Shown: positions 42,381-51,939, counted from the stretch's first letter. The stretch: 64,000 nt of DNA from DATJGF01 sp035495315 (GCA_035495315.1 DATJGF010000196.1:8977-72976), one strand, 5' to 3'. Notes: generated from the sequence alone by a model not told the origin. Numbers and translations: made by a program.

Positions 42381-42926
42381 TTATTTCCCGGGATTAGGGT
42401 TGGCGATTCCGATCACGCCGCAACCGAGGCGCGCGCCCGCGTTGCCGACCGGCTGACCCCCGTCATCGACTTTGGCGTGCACGATGACACCACGTCCAAT
42501 GATCGGATTCCTTGCGCCGGCGATCGAAACGTTGTTCACGGTAATTTCATAGTGCGCTTTGCCCTGGTCATCGGCCTGGATATTACCAAGGTCGCCGGCG
42601 TGCCGGTTCTCCGTTTCCGGCAGGCCATGTTGGTGGCCCTCCGGATTGTAATGGCCTCCGGCACTCATGCCGTCGGGCGATGAGCAATCGCCAAATTGAT
42701 GAATATGGAAGGCGTGTTTTTGGCCGGGAGTTAATCCTTCGATGTCCGCGACCACCTTCACAGAATCGCCTTCCTGAGTGAAACGCACAACTCCATGACA
42801 TTGCTGACCTGCAGTCGGGTGCACGACAGCGACCGCTTTTGTTGGAGTTTCAGCTGCTACCAAACCAATAGGTGAGGTTAGCCAAAGCGAACCCACCACA
42901 ACGACGAAGGCACTTATATTTTTCAT
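42381..42926 (-). CDS. sodC: Periplasmic Cu/Zn superoxide dismutase
   Basis: The product is 181 residues. The signal peptide is MKNISAFVVVVGSLWLTSPI (cleavage near LVAAE). The metal ligands are all visible: the copper pair in HAFHIHQFGDCS, the bridging His in GGHYNPEGHQHG, zinc His and Asp in RHAGDLGNI, and the last copper His in GRGVIVHAKVDD. The disulfide cysteines are in GDCS and LGCGVIGIANP. It converts superoxide to hydrogen peroxide and oxygen in the periplasm. It is convergent with the LRR gene (48 bases apart) and monocistronic. Confidence 0.95.
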   Translation of the reverse strand: MKNISAFVVVVGSLWLTSPIGLVAAETPTKAVAVVHPTAGQQCHGVVRFTQEGDSVKVVADIEGLTPGQKHAFHIHQFGDCSSPDGMSAGGHYNPEGHQHGLPETENRHAGDLGNIQADDQGKAHYEITVNNVSIAGARNPIIGRGVIVHAKVDDGGQPVGNAGARLGCGVIGIANPNPGK

Positions 42927-43188
42927 GTTTTTCGACTCATTCTATTTTGATCCGATTGGGTCATTCTGTTTTTCACGAAACAGGGTGGCTGCAATTACTG
43001 ACGCCTAGCCCGATTCTGCAGCACTTGCCTGAGGAAACACTCTAGCCAGGGAAACAACTCAACAAGATACGCAGGAACAGCTCAGGTTCAAGCGGAAGAA
43101 GGGGAGAGGTTCGGGACAGGAGGATCCTTGTGGACCAATCGTCGTCTCAATTATTTGCGGTCAAAAAAGACCGAAGAAAGCTCAATAG

Positions 43189-43620
43189 TCAGACGAAGGT
43201 TGCGACGGTTTCTGCGAGTTTCATTGTCGTTGCGACCGCTTCACTGCCGTACTTTTCCCATTGTTGCGCAGCTGCCTCCATCGCACTTCGGGCGTCGGCC
43301 GCTTTTTTCTTAACCTCGTCAACAGCGGCTTGAAGGTTTGGCGCACCTGGCGCGAGCTGGTCAAGCGCAGCCTGCAGCTGAACAATCTTCATTTGAACTG
43401 ATTGAAGCTCGTTCTTGCTTTGAGCCAGTTTTTCACGCATTTGGGCAAGGTTGATCTGTGCGCGCTGGCGCATGTCGGATTCCATCCTGGAAAGGCTGTT
43501 TTGAACCCAGGTATCAATGGAGGCCTTCACCTCGTGGGCAACTCGCGCGGCATCGCCGCTCTCGGGGAATGTGAAATCCGAATTAAACCGGTTCCAGGAG
43601 TCACTTACACGGTCAGACAT
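43189..43620 (-). CDS. Hypothetical coiled-coil protein, module gene 1
   Basis: The product is 143 residues. Short N-terminal MSDRVSDSWNRFNSDFTFPE, then helical heptads: SRMESDMRQRAQINLAQMRE, KLAQSKNELQSVQMKIVQLQ, AVDEVKKKAADARSAMEAAA. It has no signal peptide or membrane segment and no family known to me. It follows the next gene by 17 bases on the same strand, so the two form an operon, divergent from the large membrane protein at 44429. I infer the three act together. Confidence 0.65.
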   Translation of the reverse strand: MSDRVSDSWNRFNSDFTFPESGDAARVAHEVKASIDTWVQNSLSRMESDMRQRAQINLAQMREKLAQSKNELQSVQMKIVQLQAALDQLAPGAPNLQAAVDEVKKKAADARSAMEAAAQQWEKYGSEAVATTMKLAETVATFV

Positions 43621-43637
43621 AGGCGGTTTGGTGATGG

Positions 43638-44291
43638 TTACTTTGAGGCGCTCAAGTCGGGTAACGACGGGGAAGGCGATGTGATAGGAGCAACGGCGTC
43701 TTTCACCGCATTCTCAGCTTTTGATTCCAGGCTGCTCTGCAGTTGCTGAATGCTTTTAGTGAAGTTCAGATTTTTTGAGAGGAGATCAGATAAAGCTTTA
43801 CCCCCTAAATCGCCTTTTTGCACGTCATCAATCAGGGCGGTGGCGGCACCTTTGGCGGTATGCCTGATAAACCGCCGGCTGGTAGCCTCGCTATCCAAAA
43901 AGGTCGACAGGTCGCTCAGAGAGTGGTCGACGGCGTAGTAAGCGTCATCGAGTTGCGCGATTTTTGCGTCAATGCTCTGCAGAAACGCCTCCAGCCGTTT
44001 GTCAGCGCCGCCGGACGGTTCGATCTTTTCCAAAAAAGCTTTGAATTCGGCGTTATATTGCGCTTCCACCTCAGTCTCGAATCTGAATCTCGCGCCCCTC
44101 AGGTTGGCATCAAGTGCCAGGAAATAGGAGCTGATCGCGTTTTCCAGCTCATATTGTGTATTCAACAGGTCACGCTGTTTGGCCACGACTTTTGAATCGA
44201 TTCCAGGATCGTTGACCAAAACGGCCTGCTGTACGCGCGCATCAATCAGCCCTTTGAGTGCAGCGTGTTCAACTGTGCAAAACGGCGGCAT
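43638..44291 (-). CDS. Hypothetical coiled-coil protein, module gene 2
   Basis: The product is 217 residues from MPPFCTVEHAALKGLIDARV at 44291. The frame extends farther, but that part is unlike protein and overlaps the divergent promoter region. It is almost fully helical (VVAKQRDLLNTQYELENAIS, FLQSIDAKIAQLDDAYYAVD, FTKSIQQLQSSLESKAENAV) and ends in a Pro/Ser tail (ITSPSPSLPDLSASK). It is likely cytoplasmic; no family recognised. Its start lies 137 bases from the start of the large membrane protein on the other strand, so the two transcription units share a regulatory region. Confidence 0.65.
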   Translation of the reverse strand: MPPFCTVEHAALKGLIDARVQQAVLVNDPGIDSKVVAKQRDLLNTQYELENAISSYFLALDANLRGARFRFETEVEAQYNAEFKAFLEKIEPSGGADKRLEAFLQSIDAKIAQLDDAYYAVDHSLSDLSTFLDSEATSRRFIRHTAKGAATALIDDVQKGDLGGKALSDLLSKNLNFTKSIQQLQSSLESKAENAVKDAVAPITSPSPSLPDLSASK

Positions 44292-44428
44292 AATATGTCG
44301 CCTTGTCGCGTTTTTACAAGAATGTCGCCTTTTTACAATTAGTTGTAATTGCAGATACAGGGCGGCGTATGGCAAAAGAGAATAGATCCCCAAAAGCAAT
44401 GTAATAAATACAGGGCTAGATAGGATTT

Positions 44429-47400
44429 ATGGCGGAGAAGAAGTCACAAGGTGAAGGTTCGAGTTCGCTAAACCTCAACAGTATTCTGGCGGTGTTGACT
44501 GTAGTTGGCGGGGTGTGGCTCGTTTCGCACAAGCTCACCAGCGAACGTCCGGTAGCTCCCGCGGGTGGAACACGACCGTTCATCGGCGACCAAACTCTCG
44601 AAGCTCGCTTATGGGAGGACCCGCTAAAGGATTCCGATAAGTCCATCCCTGCTGGGTATGCCGACACCTGGGGTGGAACTAATGGGAGCCTGTTGCAGCA
44701 GCAGATCCTGGAGCGCAGGAAATCCAGCGAGGTGCTTCTGCTGCCAGTGATGCTTTCCGGGGGCCACTATAGTGAAGACAAGGAAAGCCGCATACGCAGT
44801 CGTTTTGCCGTTGGTTCCGCTTTGAACGTCTCTGGTTATGCACCCGAGGACGCCGAGCATATCGGGGAGTTGACGATTGCCTGGCCTACGGCCCACCAGC
44901 TTGACCGCATAAAAGAGAAATCCCGTTGTGCCACCAGTACGTCTCTTTGGGAGCAAGTTCTGTCTGTTTATGACACAACAAACCTTCACTCTAGAATGGA
45001 CCTTCGCTACGAATGGTATCGGCATCGATATCCCAAGCGCAACTCCGCCAATTCAACCAATGTGCTGGTGTTGTGGCTGGACGACAGCTTCTTTGAGGAC
45101 GAACCGCTGCTTCGGTTGGCGCTGTTGTTGGAACCCTTGATTTACAGAAACGATTTTCCGGAAACCAATATGACGAAGGTCGCATTGATAGGTCCGCGGC
45201 GCTCTTCAACACTGCTCGCGATGTTGCCGGAAGAGGAAGAGGGAAAAGCATATGGCGGAGAGGAGAACAGTCTCTGGAAGGCTGCTAAGGAAATTCTACA
45301 CCATGTCACCCTGTTCTGTGCAACACCTAGTGCCATGGATGAAATACTCATCGGCAATCTCGGGCATGGTCCCAGAGAATCGGTTTGGCGGAAACTGGCA
45401 GGCAAAGTATTTGGTAACTGCTACAACTTCGCCGCAACAGACGCACAACTCGCCGAGGAAATAATGAAGGAATTGGGGCTCCGCAGTGTTGACTTAAACA
45501 ACACTCAAAAGCATCTGGTGCTGATTTCAGAATCGGACACGTTCTATGCCAGGGTTCTTTCCCTCACGTATGCAGCGCAATTGGCTGTCAACCAGGGAAT
45601 TTCACCGGATCGTGCAGACTTTGTTCACTCCTATATTTCCGGCACGAATGGGGCTAAAAAGATGCCGAGTAACTTCCACGCGTTTTCTTATCTGCGTGGG
45701 TTGGATGGGCAAACTGTCGGAGGCGAGTCTGGGGGCAAAGGCTCCAAGTCGGACAATGAACGCAAGAGCGAGCGCCTTACATCGTTAGAAGAATTAAGTA
45801 AGTGGTCGCCCGACGCCAATAAAGCCGAAGGCCAGACCCAATTCGATTACCTGGCCCGACTCGGCGACCAATTGCGGGAACTCGAGAAGAGTCTCCACCA
45901 CGAGGGCCGTGGCCATATCGAGGCGGTCGGAATTGTCGGCAGCGATGTCTACGATACGCTTCTGATTTTGCAAGCGTTGCGACACCAGTTCCCGGATGCG
46001 GTCTTCTTCACGACAGATCTTGACGTGAGGTTCTGTCATCCACACGAACGTGATTGGGCGCGCAACCTGATCATCGTCAGCGGTTACGGCGTAAGCCTCC
46101 ATCCGGCTTTGCACGGGGAAATAGCGGCGTTCCGGGACAGCACGCAAACCGCACAGTTTGCAGCTGCCCTGGCGGCCTTGGGAAACCCGCATTTGATGGC
46201 CGCTGGCAATAGAACTTTGCCGCCACGGCGCTTTGAGATTGGCAATCGCACCGCAGTTGACCTGAGTGTGACGAACCTCTTGCTCGCCTCATCCAATATA
46301 TGGCTTCATCCGACCGTCGCCCGGGACACCTATCGCGATCATCCACAGGATGCGAAGAGCCATTTGTTTTGGTGTTTTGCCATTGCCGCCGTGCTGCTTG
46401 TCGCTTTCTGTGTTTATTGGGAGCCACTGCGGCAATTAACCATCGAAGCGTTAAGCTTTCCGTTAGAAGTGCTGGATTATACCGAAGAAGATATAGGTGG
46501 CCCGGACGGCGCCGAGGCATGGTTGGTAGCGATGCATGACAAGCGGGAAGATCCGCTTTGCCATTGGATGCTTTCTCACCTGCTGCTCAAGCCTTATAGG
46601 CCAGCGCCAGCGCTCAAAGCTGAATCGAACTCGGAAGCTCCCAACCACACCCTTAGGGAACTCTCGCCAGGGATTAAAACCGGTTCTCACCCCTCCGCAC
46701 TGCGTCGGGAAGGGGACGAAACAACATGCGCCCTTAAACCCCTTTCCAATCTGCAGGTCATCGAGCGAGAATATGACGAGTCGGCGCGAGCAGCAAAATC
46801 TGCTCCCGATCAAAAGGTTCTCGATCGGGCGGCTGAAGAACATAAGCAGAAGGCCGCCAGCGGGTTTGTGGCGCTGCTCAATTTGCTATTAAAGCACGAT
46901 ACCGAAGAGGCGCCGTTGACCTATGGTGTGGCGACTGGGACAGAGCTAGTACCGCCGCAGGTATGTACCGAAGCAAAATTGTGGCGATCGCCTTCGTGGA
47001 ACCCGTTCCGCCGTGTTATCGAGCGCCGAGCCGCCAGGCGTTACCTCGACGCCCTCCTGGACACGTTGGTTCCTGCCAACGCTCGCAATCTAACACTTGA
47101 AATAGCCGCGGAGGCCCGTGCAGCTACATGGGAAATCTCTCGGCTCCGTTGGACTCGACTCGTCATCTTCTGGATTGGGATCCTGGTATTCGGGGTCTTG
47201 GCTGCCCGCCTGGGGAATGCCATTTGGAAAGATACCTTTGAGCGGCCCGATGGAGAATTGTTCAGTTTGACCAGTGGGGTCAGTGCCTGGCCGGCGGAGA
47301 TATTGCGATTATTGGTTTTCGCATGCGCAACCGGCTTGAGTTTCGGACTCTATCTTCGCATGCGCGAAACGTTTTTGTCCCTCACACGCAGGTATCGCCT

Positions 47401-48241
47401 GACCTTCCAGGAAGGCGGCTCCCTGCCTTCAGGCAACCAGGTCTCCGCGCGCTCGCTCTGGCACCATTATTGGAAGCAAGGCGTGCATTGGCGACGGTTA
47501 AAACGCATCGCCCTCGTTCTTCCAGCGTATTTTCTACTGCTGGTCGCAACGACCAAGATGCTGGATCAATCTCCTTTTAACATGGTGCGTGGACCGGCCG
47601 CCTCTTGGTGGAACAGTTTTGTGCTCCTCGGCGCAGCCCTAGCTTTTATCGTGCTTGCCTTTCTGACAATTGACGCAGCACGGCTGTGCCGTCGCTTTAT
47701 CCTGGATCTAAGCCGAAAGTCCACAGACTATCCGCAACCTACCCTCCGTCATTTTGCGCGCCAACGTGGCAGCGTTGCCCAAACCTACCTCGATGAATGG
47801 ATCGACCTGCACCTGATTGGCGAACTGACCGAACGAGTCGGCCGGCTCGTCTATTATCCCGCGGGGCTGTTGTTTGTCCTGTTGATCGCCCGCAACAGTT
47901 GGTGGGACTGCTGGTCCTGGCCCGTCGCGCTGATTGTTATTTTCGTTCTCAATTTTGGATTGGCTATTGCCAGCCTCATCATCCTCCAGTTCGCCGCGCG
48001 GCGCGCCAAACGCGCCGCCGAAGAAAGCCTAACCAGGAAATTGAAAGAAGCTCGTGCGCAAACCGCACCCACTCCTCAAGCCAACGATGCCAGCCAGGCC
48101 GAAGAGCTGCTTGAGGAGATCCGGGGGTTGCGCCGCGGCGCCTTCGTCCCGTTCTGGGAAAATCCGGTCGTTAGCGCAATATTTGTTCCCTCAGGCGGGA
48201 TGACGGTGTTGCAGATGCTGATCTGGTTCATGGGGCGGTAA
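44429..48241 (+). CDS. Unrecognised 1270-residue polytopic membrane protein with periplasmic-binding-like region
   Basis: The layout is an N-terminal membrane helix (about 17-34, LAVLTVVGGVWLVSH), an extracytoplasmic region of about 600 residues, a second helix (about 644-665, LFWCFAIAAVLLVAFCVYW), and a cytoplasmic part to about 905. Six or seven further helices follow (near 910, 957, 1026, 1063, 1140, 1163 and 1246), with a Gln/Ala-rich loop before the last. Two stretches in the large region recall the two lobes of type-1 periplasmic-binding folds: LVLISESDTFYARVLSLTYA, and IEAVGIVGSDVYDTLLILQA leading to FFTTDLD and RNLIIVSGYG. A YLRGLDGQ motif lies between them. No enzyme signature is seen. 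It could be a ligand-sensing membrane assembly. It is divergent from the two coiled-coil genes. Confidence 0.75.
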   Translation: MAEKKSQGEGSSSLNLNSILAVLTVVGGVWLVSHKLTSERPVAPAGGTRPFIGDQTLEARLWEDPLKDSDKSIPAGYADTWGGTNGSLLQQQILERRKSSEVLLLPVMLSGGHYSEDKESRIRSRFAVGSALNVSGYAPEDAEHIGELTIAWPTAHQLDRIKEKSRCATSTSLWEQVLSVYDTTNLHSRMDLRYEWYRHRYPKRNSANSTNVLVLWLDDSFFEDEPLLRLALLLEPLIYRNDFPETNMTKVALIGPRRSSTLLAMLPEEEEGKAYGGEENSLWKAAKEILHHVTLFCATPSAMDEILIGNLGHGPRESVWRKLAGKVFGNCYNFAATDAQLAEEIMKELGLRSVDLNNTQKHLVLISESDTFYARVLSLTYAAQLAVNQGISPDRADFVHSYISGTNGAKKMPSNFHAFSYLRGLDGQTVGGESGGKGSKSDNERKSERLTSLEELSKWSPDANKAEGQTQFDYLARLGDQLRELEKSLHHEGRGHIEAVGIVGSDVYDTLLILQALRHQFPDAVFFTTDLDVRFCHPHERDWARNLIIVSGYGVSLHPALHGEIAAFRDSTQTAQFAAALAALGNPHLMAAGNRTLPPRRFEIGNRTAVDLSVTNLLLASSNIWLHPTVARDTYRDHPQDAKSHLFWCFAIAAVLLVAFCVYWEPLRQLTIEALSFPLEVLDYTEEDIGGPDGAEAWLVAMHDKREDPLCHWMLSHLLLKPYRPAPALKAESNSEAPNHTLRELSPGIKTGSHPSALRREGDETTCALKPLSNLQVIEREYDESARAAKSAPDQKVLDRAAEEHKQKAASGFVALLNLLLKHDTEEAPLTYGVATGTELVPPQVCTEAKLWRSPSWNPFRRVIERRAARRYLDALLDTLVPANARNLTLEIAAEARAATWEISRLRWTRLVIFWIGILVFGVLAARLGNAIWKDTFERPDGELFSLTSGVSAWPAEILRLLVFACATGLSFGLYLRMRETFLSLTRRYRLTFQEGGSLPSGNQVSARSLWHHYWKQGVHWRRLKRIALVLPAYFLLLVATTKMLDQSPFNMVRGPAASWWNSFVLLGAALAFIVLAFLTIDAARLCRRFILDLSRKSTDYPQPTLRHFARQRGSVAQTYLDEWIDLHLIGELTERVGRLVYYPAGLLFVLLIARNSWWDCWSWPVALIVIFVLNFGLAIASLIILQFAARRAKRAAEESLTRKLKEARAQTAPTPQANDASQAEELLEEIRGLRRGAFVPFWENPVVSAIFVPSGGMTVLQMLIWFMGR

Positions 48242-48412
48242 GGCAGCAAGCGTGCTCCGCAACCTCCGTCGCGATTTTGCGCCGTTCCCGCTCAACGTTC
48301 CCATCCGTGCTCCGATAAGATCCCGCACCAACTGCCATCGGATTGCTGGGTCGCCACCCAGCAGCCATCGGATTGCCGTGTTACCGCTGGTTTTCACGGT
48401 TTCCCGCCAGAC

Positions 48413-48901
48413 TCACTTCGTGTGCTTGCCGTCGGGGTCGAAAGTCGCTTCCACCGTCTTGCCGCCTTTCGGGCCTGCAACTTCGTAAAAAATCTCACCA
48501 TACTCCAAGCCCTTCATAGCCTTTAAACCTGTCGACGTGCCGAAGTATTTTTCCGCGGCGGCGCGGACAGGGGCCGGTAACTGGTCGAACTCGATTTGAT
48601 TCTCAGTTCCCAGCACATCGCCACTTGAGTCGGCAACTAAGTACTCGACGTGCCGGCCGCCTACCGTCGCCTCGACGTCGTAAACGACCTTGCCTCGCTC
48701 CACCTCGCGGTCGATCCGATCAACGGTCCCCCCGGCGGTGAGCTTTTCGACCGTCGCGCGTGCCCGTGGCGGGAGCTCTTGCACGGTTACGCTGGCTTCT
48801 TTTTCTGCGCTATTGGATGCGCAGCCAACCATGAAAACCGCAATAGTGAAGCTGAACGCCAAGAGCAGGAATGGCGTGGAACAATGAGTTAGTCTCTTCA
48901 T
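48413..48901 (-). CDS. PepSY-like lipoprotein
   Basis: The product is 162 residues from MKRLTHCSTPFLLLAFSFTI at 48901. A lipobox-like FMVGC at about residues 23-27 predicts lipid anchoring. The mature part has two repeats of the PepSY-like pattern: LPPRARATVEKLTAGGTVDR, IDREVERGKVVYDVEATVGG; and LPAPVRAAAEKYFGTSTGLK, LEYGEIFYEVAGPKGGK. Such domains are thought to bind or inhibit proteases or sense envelope conditions. It is followed on the same strand by nothing within 170 bases and convergent with the large membrane protein gene. Confidence 0.75.
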   Translation of the reverse strand: MKRLTHCSTPFLLLAFSFTIAVFMVGCASNSAEKEASVTVQELPPRARATVEKLTAGGTVDRIDREVERGKVVYDVEATVGGRHVEYLVADSSGDVLGTENQIEFDQLPAPVRAAAEKYFGTSTGLKAMKGLEYGEIFYEVAGPKGGKTVEATFDPDGKHTK

Positions 48902-48942
48902 ACTTGTTTTGTCCGATTCATGGGGACAATTGTCAAGCGGCG

Positions 48943-50337
48943 CTATTGGCTGGAAGCCACCAGGAGACCAAAGACCTCGGTCGAGTCGATGATGGCTTTT
49001 TTGGCCAAATCTGAATCTGAGGTTATCAGCAGCGGCCATTCCTGTTCCGACGCGGGTATGCGGCCGTGCGACCCTTTAACCAATGAAGCATCCAGGGGAA
49101 TGACGTCCAGCAGCATGCGAAAACCCAGCCGCTTCTGCAGCAGACGCCAGGCGATTCGCGCTTTTACAAATGGCTGTGCCGGGTCGAGGAAAAGTTCGAC
49201 CGGATCGTAACCCGGTTTGCGGTGAATATCGACCGTCCGGGCAAAATCCGGCGCACACTGATCGTCTTCCCAGTAATAATAGGTAAACCATGCCCCCTCG
49301 GCTGCAACCGCAATCAAATCACCCGCCCGCGGATGATCCAAACCGCGAACGCGTTTCGCCTCAGCATCCAAGAGTTCATCCACGCCGGGTTGTTTTTCGA
49401 GCACGGTGCGAACTGCTTTTTCCAGCGAGCGATCGTTGCAATAGATATGCGCCACTTGATGATCCGCAACGGCGAAAACTTTGCTGGCGCCGAAATCGAT
49501 CAGTTCCTTTCCCAGCTCATCCTTCAGGCTGAGCCAGCCCTGTTTTCGAAAAAGCCGATTCAGGTGCACGGGCGTATCGACCGCGCTGATGCCGTATTCC
49601 GACAGCACGACGACCTGCACCGATCGGTTTTGGAAAAAATCGATCAGCTCGCCAACAATCTGATCAATCAGCTCCAAGTCCGTTGCGATTGCCGGGTGCC
49701 TGGGGCCGTAGCGTTGCAGGTTGTAATCGAGATGCGGCAGATAGACCAGGTTCAATGATGGGCTGAAGCGCTGCTCGATCCATTCGGCCGATTTTGCGAT
49801 CCAGCGTGACACCGCGTCGGCCGGGCCTTGAGGCGTGTTCACGCCGGCGGCCGGCCCCCAAAAGGCAGGGAATGGGAATTCGCCGAGATCCCGCTTGATC
49901 TCGCTCCGGATGGAATAGGGCCAGGAATAAATATCGAAAATCTTCCGACCGTCAGCGGGGTAGATCGGGCGTGGCGTAATCGACCAATCCACCCTCGAGT
50001 ACATATTGAACCACCAAAACAGTTGCGCACAGGTAAACGAAGGTTCCGCCTCGCGCAGCGTGTCCCAAATCTTCGCCTCGCTCACCAGGTAATTCGATTG
50101 TTCCCAGAAATGGACTTCTGCCAGCTCACGGTTGTACCAGCCATTGCCGACGATGCCGTGCCGAGCCGGCGACGCCCCGGTTAGATAATTTGCCTGCGCG
50201 GTGCAGGTTACCGCCGGGAAAGCAGGTCGAATTCGACAAGCCGCACCTTGCTTTATGAAGGCACTTATTCGCGGAGTTTGCGGACCGAGCAGCGATTCGG
50301 AAAGACCAACGACGTCGATGACCGCCGTGCGCTTCAC
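48943..50337 (-). CDS. EboF-like alkaline-phosphatase-superfamily protein
   Basis: The product is 464 residues from a GTG start at 50337 that overlaps the stop of the upstream gene by four bases (GTGA). A longer frame to 50412 would overlap the neighbour by 79 bases and adds no domain. Features: first metal Asp in AVIDVVGLSESLLG, the nucleophile region RPAFPAVTCTAQANYLTGAS, third-site LPHLDYNLQRYGP, and ADHQVAHIY. The usual SDHG site reads LSEYGIS, a substitution also characteristic of this subfamily. Position directly behind a dehydroquinate-synthase homologue matches the EboD-EboF part of the ebo cluster, known in cyanobacteria, algae plastids and some Bacteroidetes/Verrucomicrobia. Its exact substrate is unknown. 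Confidence 0.75.
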   Translation of the reverse strand: MKRTAVIDVVGLSESLLGPQTPRISAFIKQGAACRIRPAFPAVTCTAQANYLTGASPARHGIVGNGWYNRELAEVHFWEQSNYLVSEAKIWDTLREAEPSFTCAQLFWWFNMYSRVDWSITPRPIYPADGRKIFDIYSWPYSIRSEIKRDLGEFPFPAFWGPAAGVNTPQGPADAVSRWIAKSAEWIEQRFSPSLNLVYLPHLDYNLQRYGPRHPAIATDLELIDQIVGELIDFFQNRSVQVVVLSEYGISAVDTPVHLNRLFRKQGWLSLKDELGKELIDFGASKVFAVADHQVAHIYCNDRSLEKAVRTVLEKQPGVDELLDAEAKRVRGLDHPRAGDLIAVAAEGAWFTYYYWEDDQCAPDFARTVDIHRKPGYDPVELFLDPAQPFVKARIAWRLLQKRLGFRMLLDVIPLDASLVKGSHGRIPASEQEWPLLITSDSDLAKKAIIDSTEVFGLLVASSQ

Positions 50338-51527
50338 GCCCGGACGAGTTGCTGCGCCGGCGCAGCCTGCAAATGGCGGCCATGCAACTCCTTTAGAGAA
50401 TCCGCAAGGCACAGCTCGCTCATGTCGTGCACCTCGAACCCCGAACCGATCCCGCGCAGCAGAGTAATGGTCAGTCTGCCGCCGAGATGTTCGCGGAATT
50501 CTTCGAGCGCTTGCAGCAACTGTGGTTCGAGCCGGCCCGGCGCCTCTTCCAGCTCCGGCGCGAACAGTTCAAAACCGAGCGCCTCAAGCAGCCGGAGAAT
50601 GCGCTCGGTACTGGCGGCCTCCAGGTATCCCATCCGCCGCGAGTAAATCACGTCCAGCGCAATGCCAATCGCCACCGCTTCCCCGTGACGAATCCGAAAC
50701 GAGGAAAGTTGCTCCAGCTTATGCGCCGACCAATGCCCAAAATCCAGCGGCCGCGCCGAGCCCGACTCGAATGGGTCGCCGCCGTCGGCGATGTGGTTAA
50801 CATGGATTTCGGCGCAGCGTCGGATCAGCCGTCGCAGGCTGGTGCGATCGAACTCACGCAACAACGCCGCGTCGCGTTCGAGCTCGGAAAAGAACGCCGC
50901 ATCCCGGATACAGGCGACCTTCACCGCTTCGGCGAAACCCGCCCGCTTGTCGCGCGGCGACAATGTTGCCAGCAGCTGGAAATCATTGATAACCGCGAAA
51001 GGAGGCGCAAAGGTCCCGACGAAGTTTTTCTTCCCAAACGCGTTAATCCCGTTCTTCACGCCAACGCCCGAATCGCATTGACTCAACGTTGTGCTCGGGA
51101 TCCGAACATGCCGCACGCCGCGATGGGCCGTCGCGGCAGCGAACCCGGCGACATCCAGCAACGCACCGCCTCCGACGGCAACGACGTAAGAATGGCGATC
51201 GATATGGTGTTGCTCGATCAGGGTATGAATTTCAGAAACGCCCTCCCAGGAGTTTTTGGCTTGCTCGCCGCCGGCGAGGATCAGGGCCGGGCAGACCAGG
51301 CGGATTTGACCGGCATGCTGAGCGAAATATTTGCTAACGGCCACGGGGAGGTCGAGTTGCGAATCCGCAAGGGTTTTATCGATGACCAGCAAAACCTTGG
51401 TCGTTTCCCCGGCGGCACCCTGCGCCAGGGTGTCGCGCAAAAGTAAATTCTTGGGGTCGAATACGTGATCAGTAAACAGCACACGATGCTGCCAGACCAC
51501 CCGGATTGTCCTCTCAATCGAATCCAT
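50334..51527 (-). CDS. EboD-like 3-dehydroquinate-synthase homologue
   Basis: The product is 397 residues. The DHQS fold is clear: the NAD-binding loop VVAVGGGALLDVAGFAAATA, HRGVRHVRIPSTTLSQCDSG, VGVKNGINAFGKKNFVGTFA, the metal/active region RPLDFGHWSAHKLEQLSSFR, IRHGEAVAIGIALDV. In the ebo cluster this homologue makes a cyclic precursor rather than feeding the shikimate pathway. The close coupling (GTGA overlap) to an EboF-like phosphatase supports that assignment over a housekeeping aroB. The other ebo genes (eboA, B, C, E) are not adjacent on either side within the window. Confidence 0.75.
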   Translation of the reverse strand: MDSIERTIRVVWQHRVLFTDHVFDPKNLLLRDTLAQGAAGETTKVLLVIDKTLADSQLDLPVAVSKYFAQHAGQIRLVCPALILAGGEQAKNSWEGVSEIHTLIEQHHIDRHSYVVAVGGGALLDVAGFAAATAHRGVRHVRIPSTTLSQCDSGVGVKNGINAFGKKNFVGTFAPPFAVINDFQLLATLSPRDKRAGFAEAVKVACIRDAAFFSELERDAALLREFDRTSLRRLIRRCAEIHVNHIADGGDPFESGSARPLDFGHWSAHKLEQLSSFRIRHGEAVAIGIALDVIYSRRMGYLEAASTERILRLLEALGFELFAPELEEAPGRLEPQLLQALEEFREHLGGRLTITLLRGIGSGFEVHDMSELCLADSLKELHGRHLQAAPAQQLVRA

Positions 51528-51719
51528 TTATCAAAGACGAAGCACGTGAGCGAGGTCGATGGTTGGATGTATTAACGCACCTTCGCTGATTTTGTCAGTC
51601 TCAGGCTCGCTGACCCCGGTCTGCTCCATCCGACGATTCTCGCTCGTATTGAAACGATGCTTGGCTAACAACGGCATAACAACACCATACAAACACAACG
51701 CGACATCTTCAACCAAGAC

Positions 51720-51857
51720 TGTAGCGTCAGGCGTCCCGCCTGACGTAGAGGGCGGCGTCTCGCCGCCCGGGTTAATGCGTTTGTCAATGGAACAACGTGC
51801 TTGATCCGCCGGGCAAGATGCCCGGCTCCACGGCAGGCGAGACGCCCACCGCTACGC
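51720..51857. repeat. Dispersed palindromic repeat (GTAGCG type)
   Basis: It is bounded by GTAGCGTCAGGCG on the left and GACGCCCACCGCTAC on the right, with nested hairpins GTCAGGCG...CGCCTGAC, GGCGGCG...CGCCGCC and GCCGGGCA...TGCCCGGC. It is a non-coding, mobile-looking repeat of the sort scattered through verrucomicrobial genomes. It fills most of the gap between the eboD-like gene and the Sel1 gene. Confidence 0.7.
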
Positions 51858-51939
51858 CTCGTTGCCACATTCACTCATTGACCACGGGCCAGTGATTCAC
51901 TAATTCACAAGGTCATCAATTGACTGGGTGGTCCACTGA

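Noticed and set aside
43189..48241. Assignment of the three-gene module to a known anti-phage system
   Set aside because: No nuclease, TIR, NADase, protease, ATPase or cyclase motif is visible; calling it defence would be guesswork.
50338..50412. Extended N-terminus of the EboF-like protein
   Set aside because: It would overlap the upstream gene by 79 bases and adds residues without structure; the GTG in the GTGA overlap is the better start.
50427..51446. Open frame on the forward strand (339 codons) opposite the EboD-like gene
   Set aside because: The opposite strand encodes a full dehydroquinate-synthase fold; this frame is its shadow.
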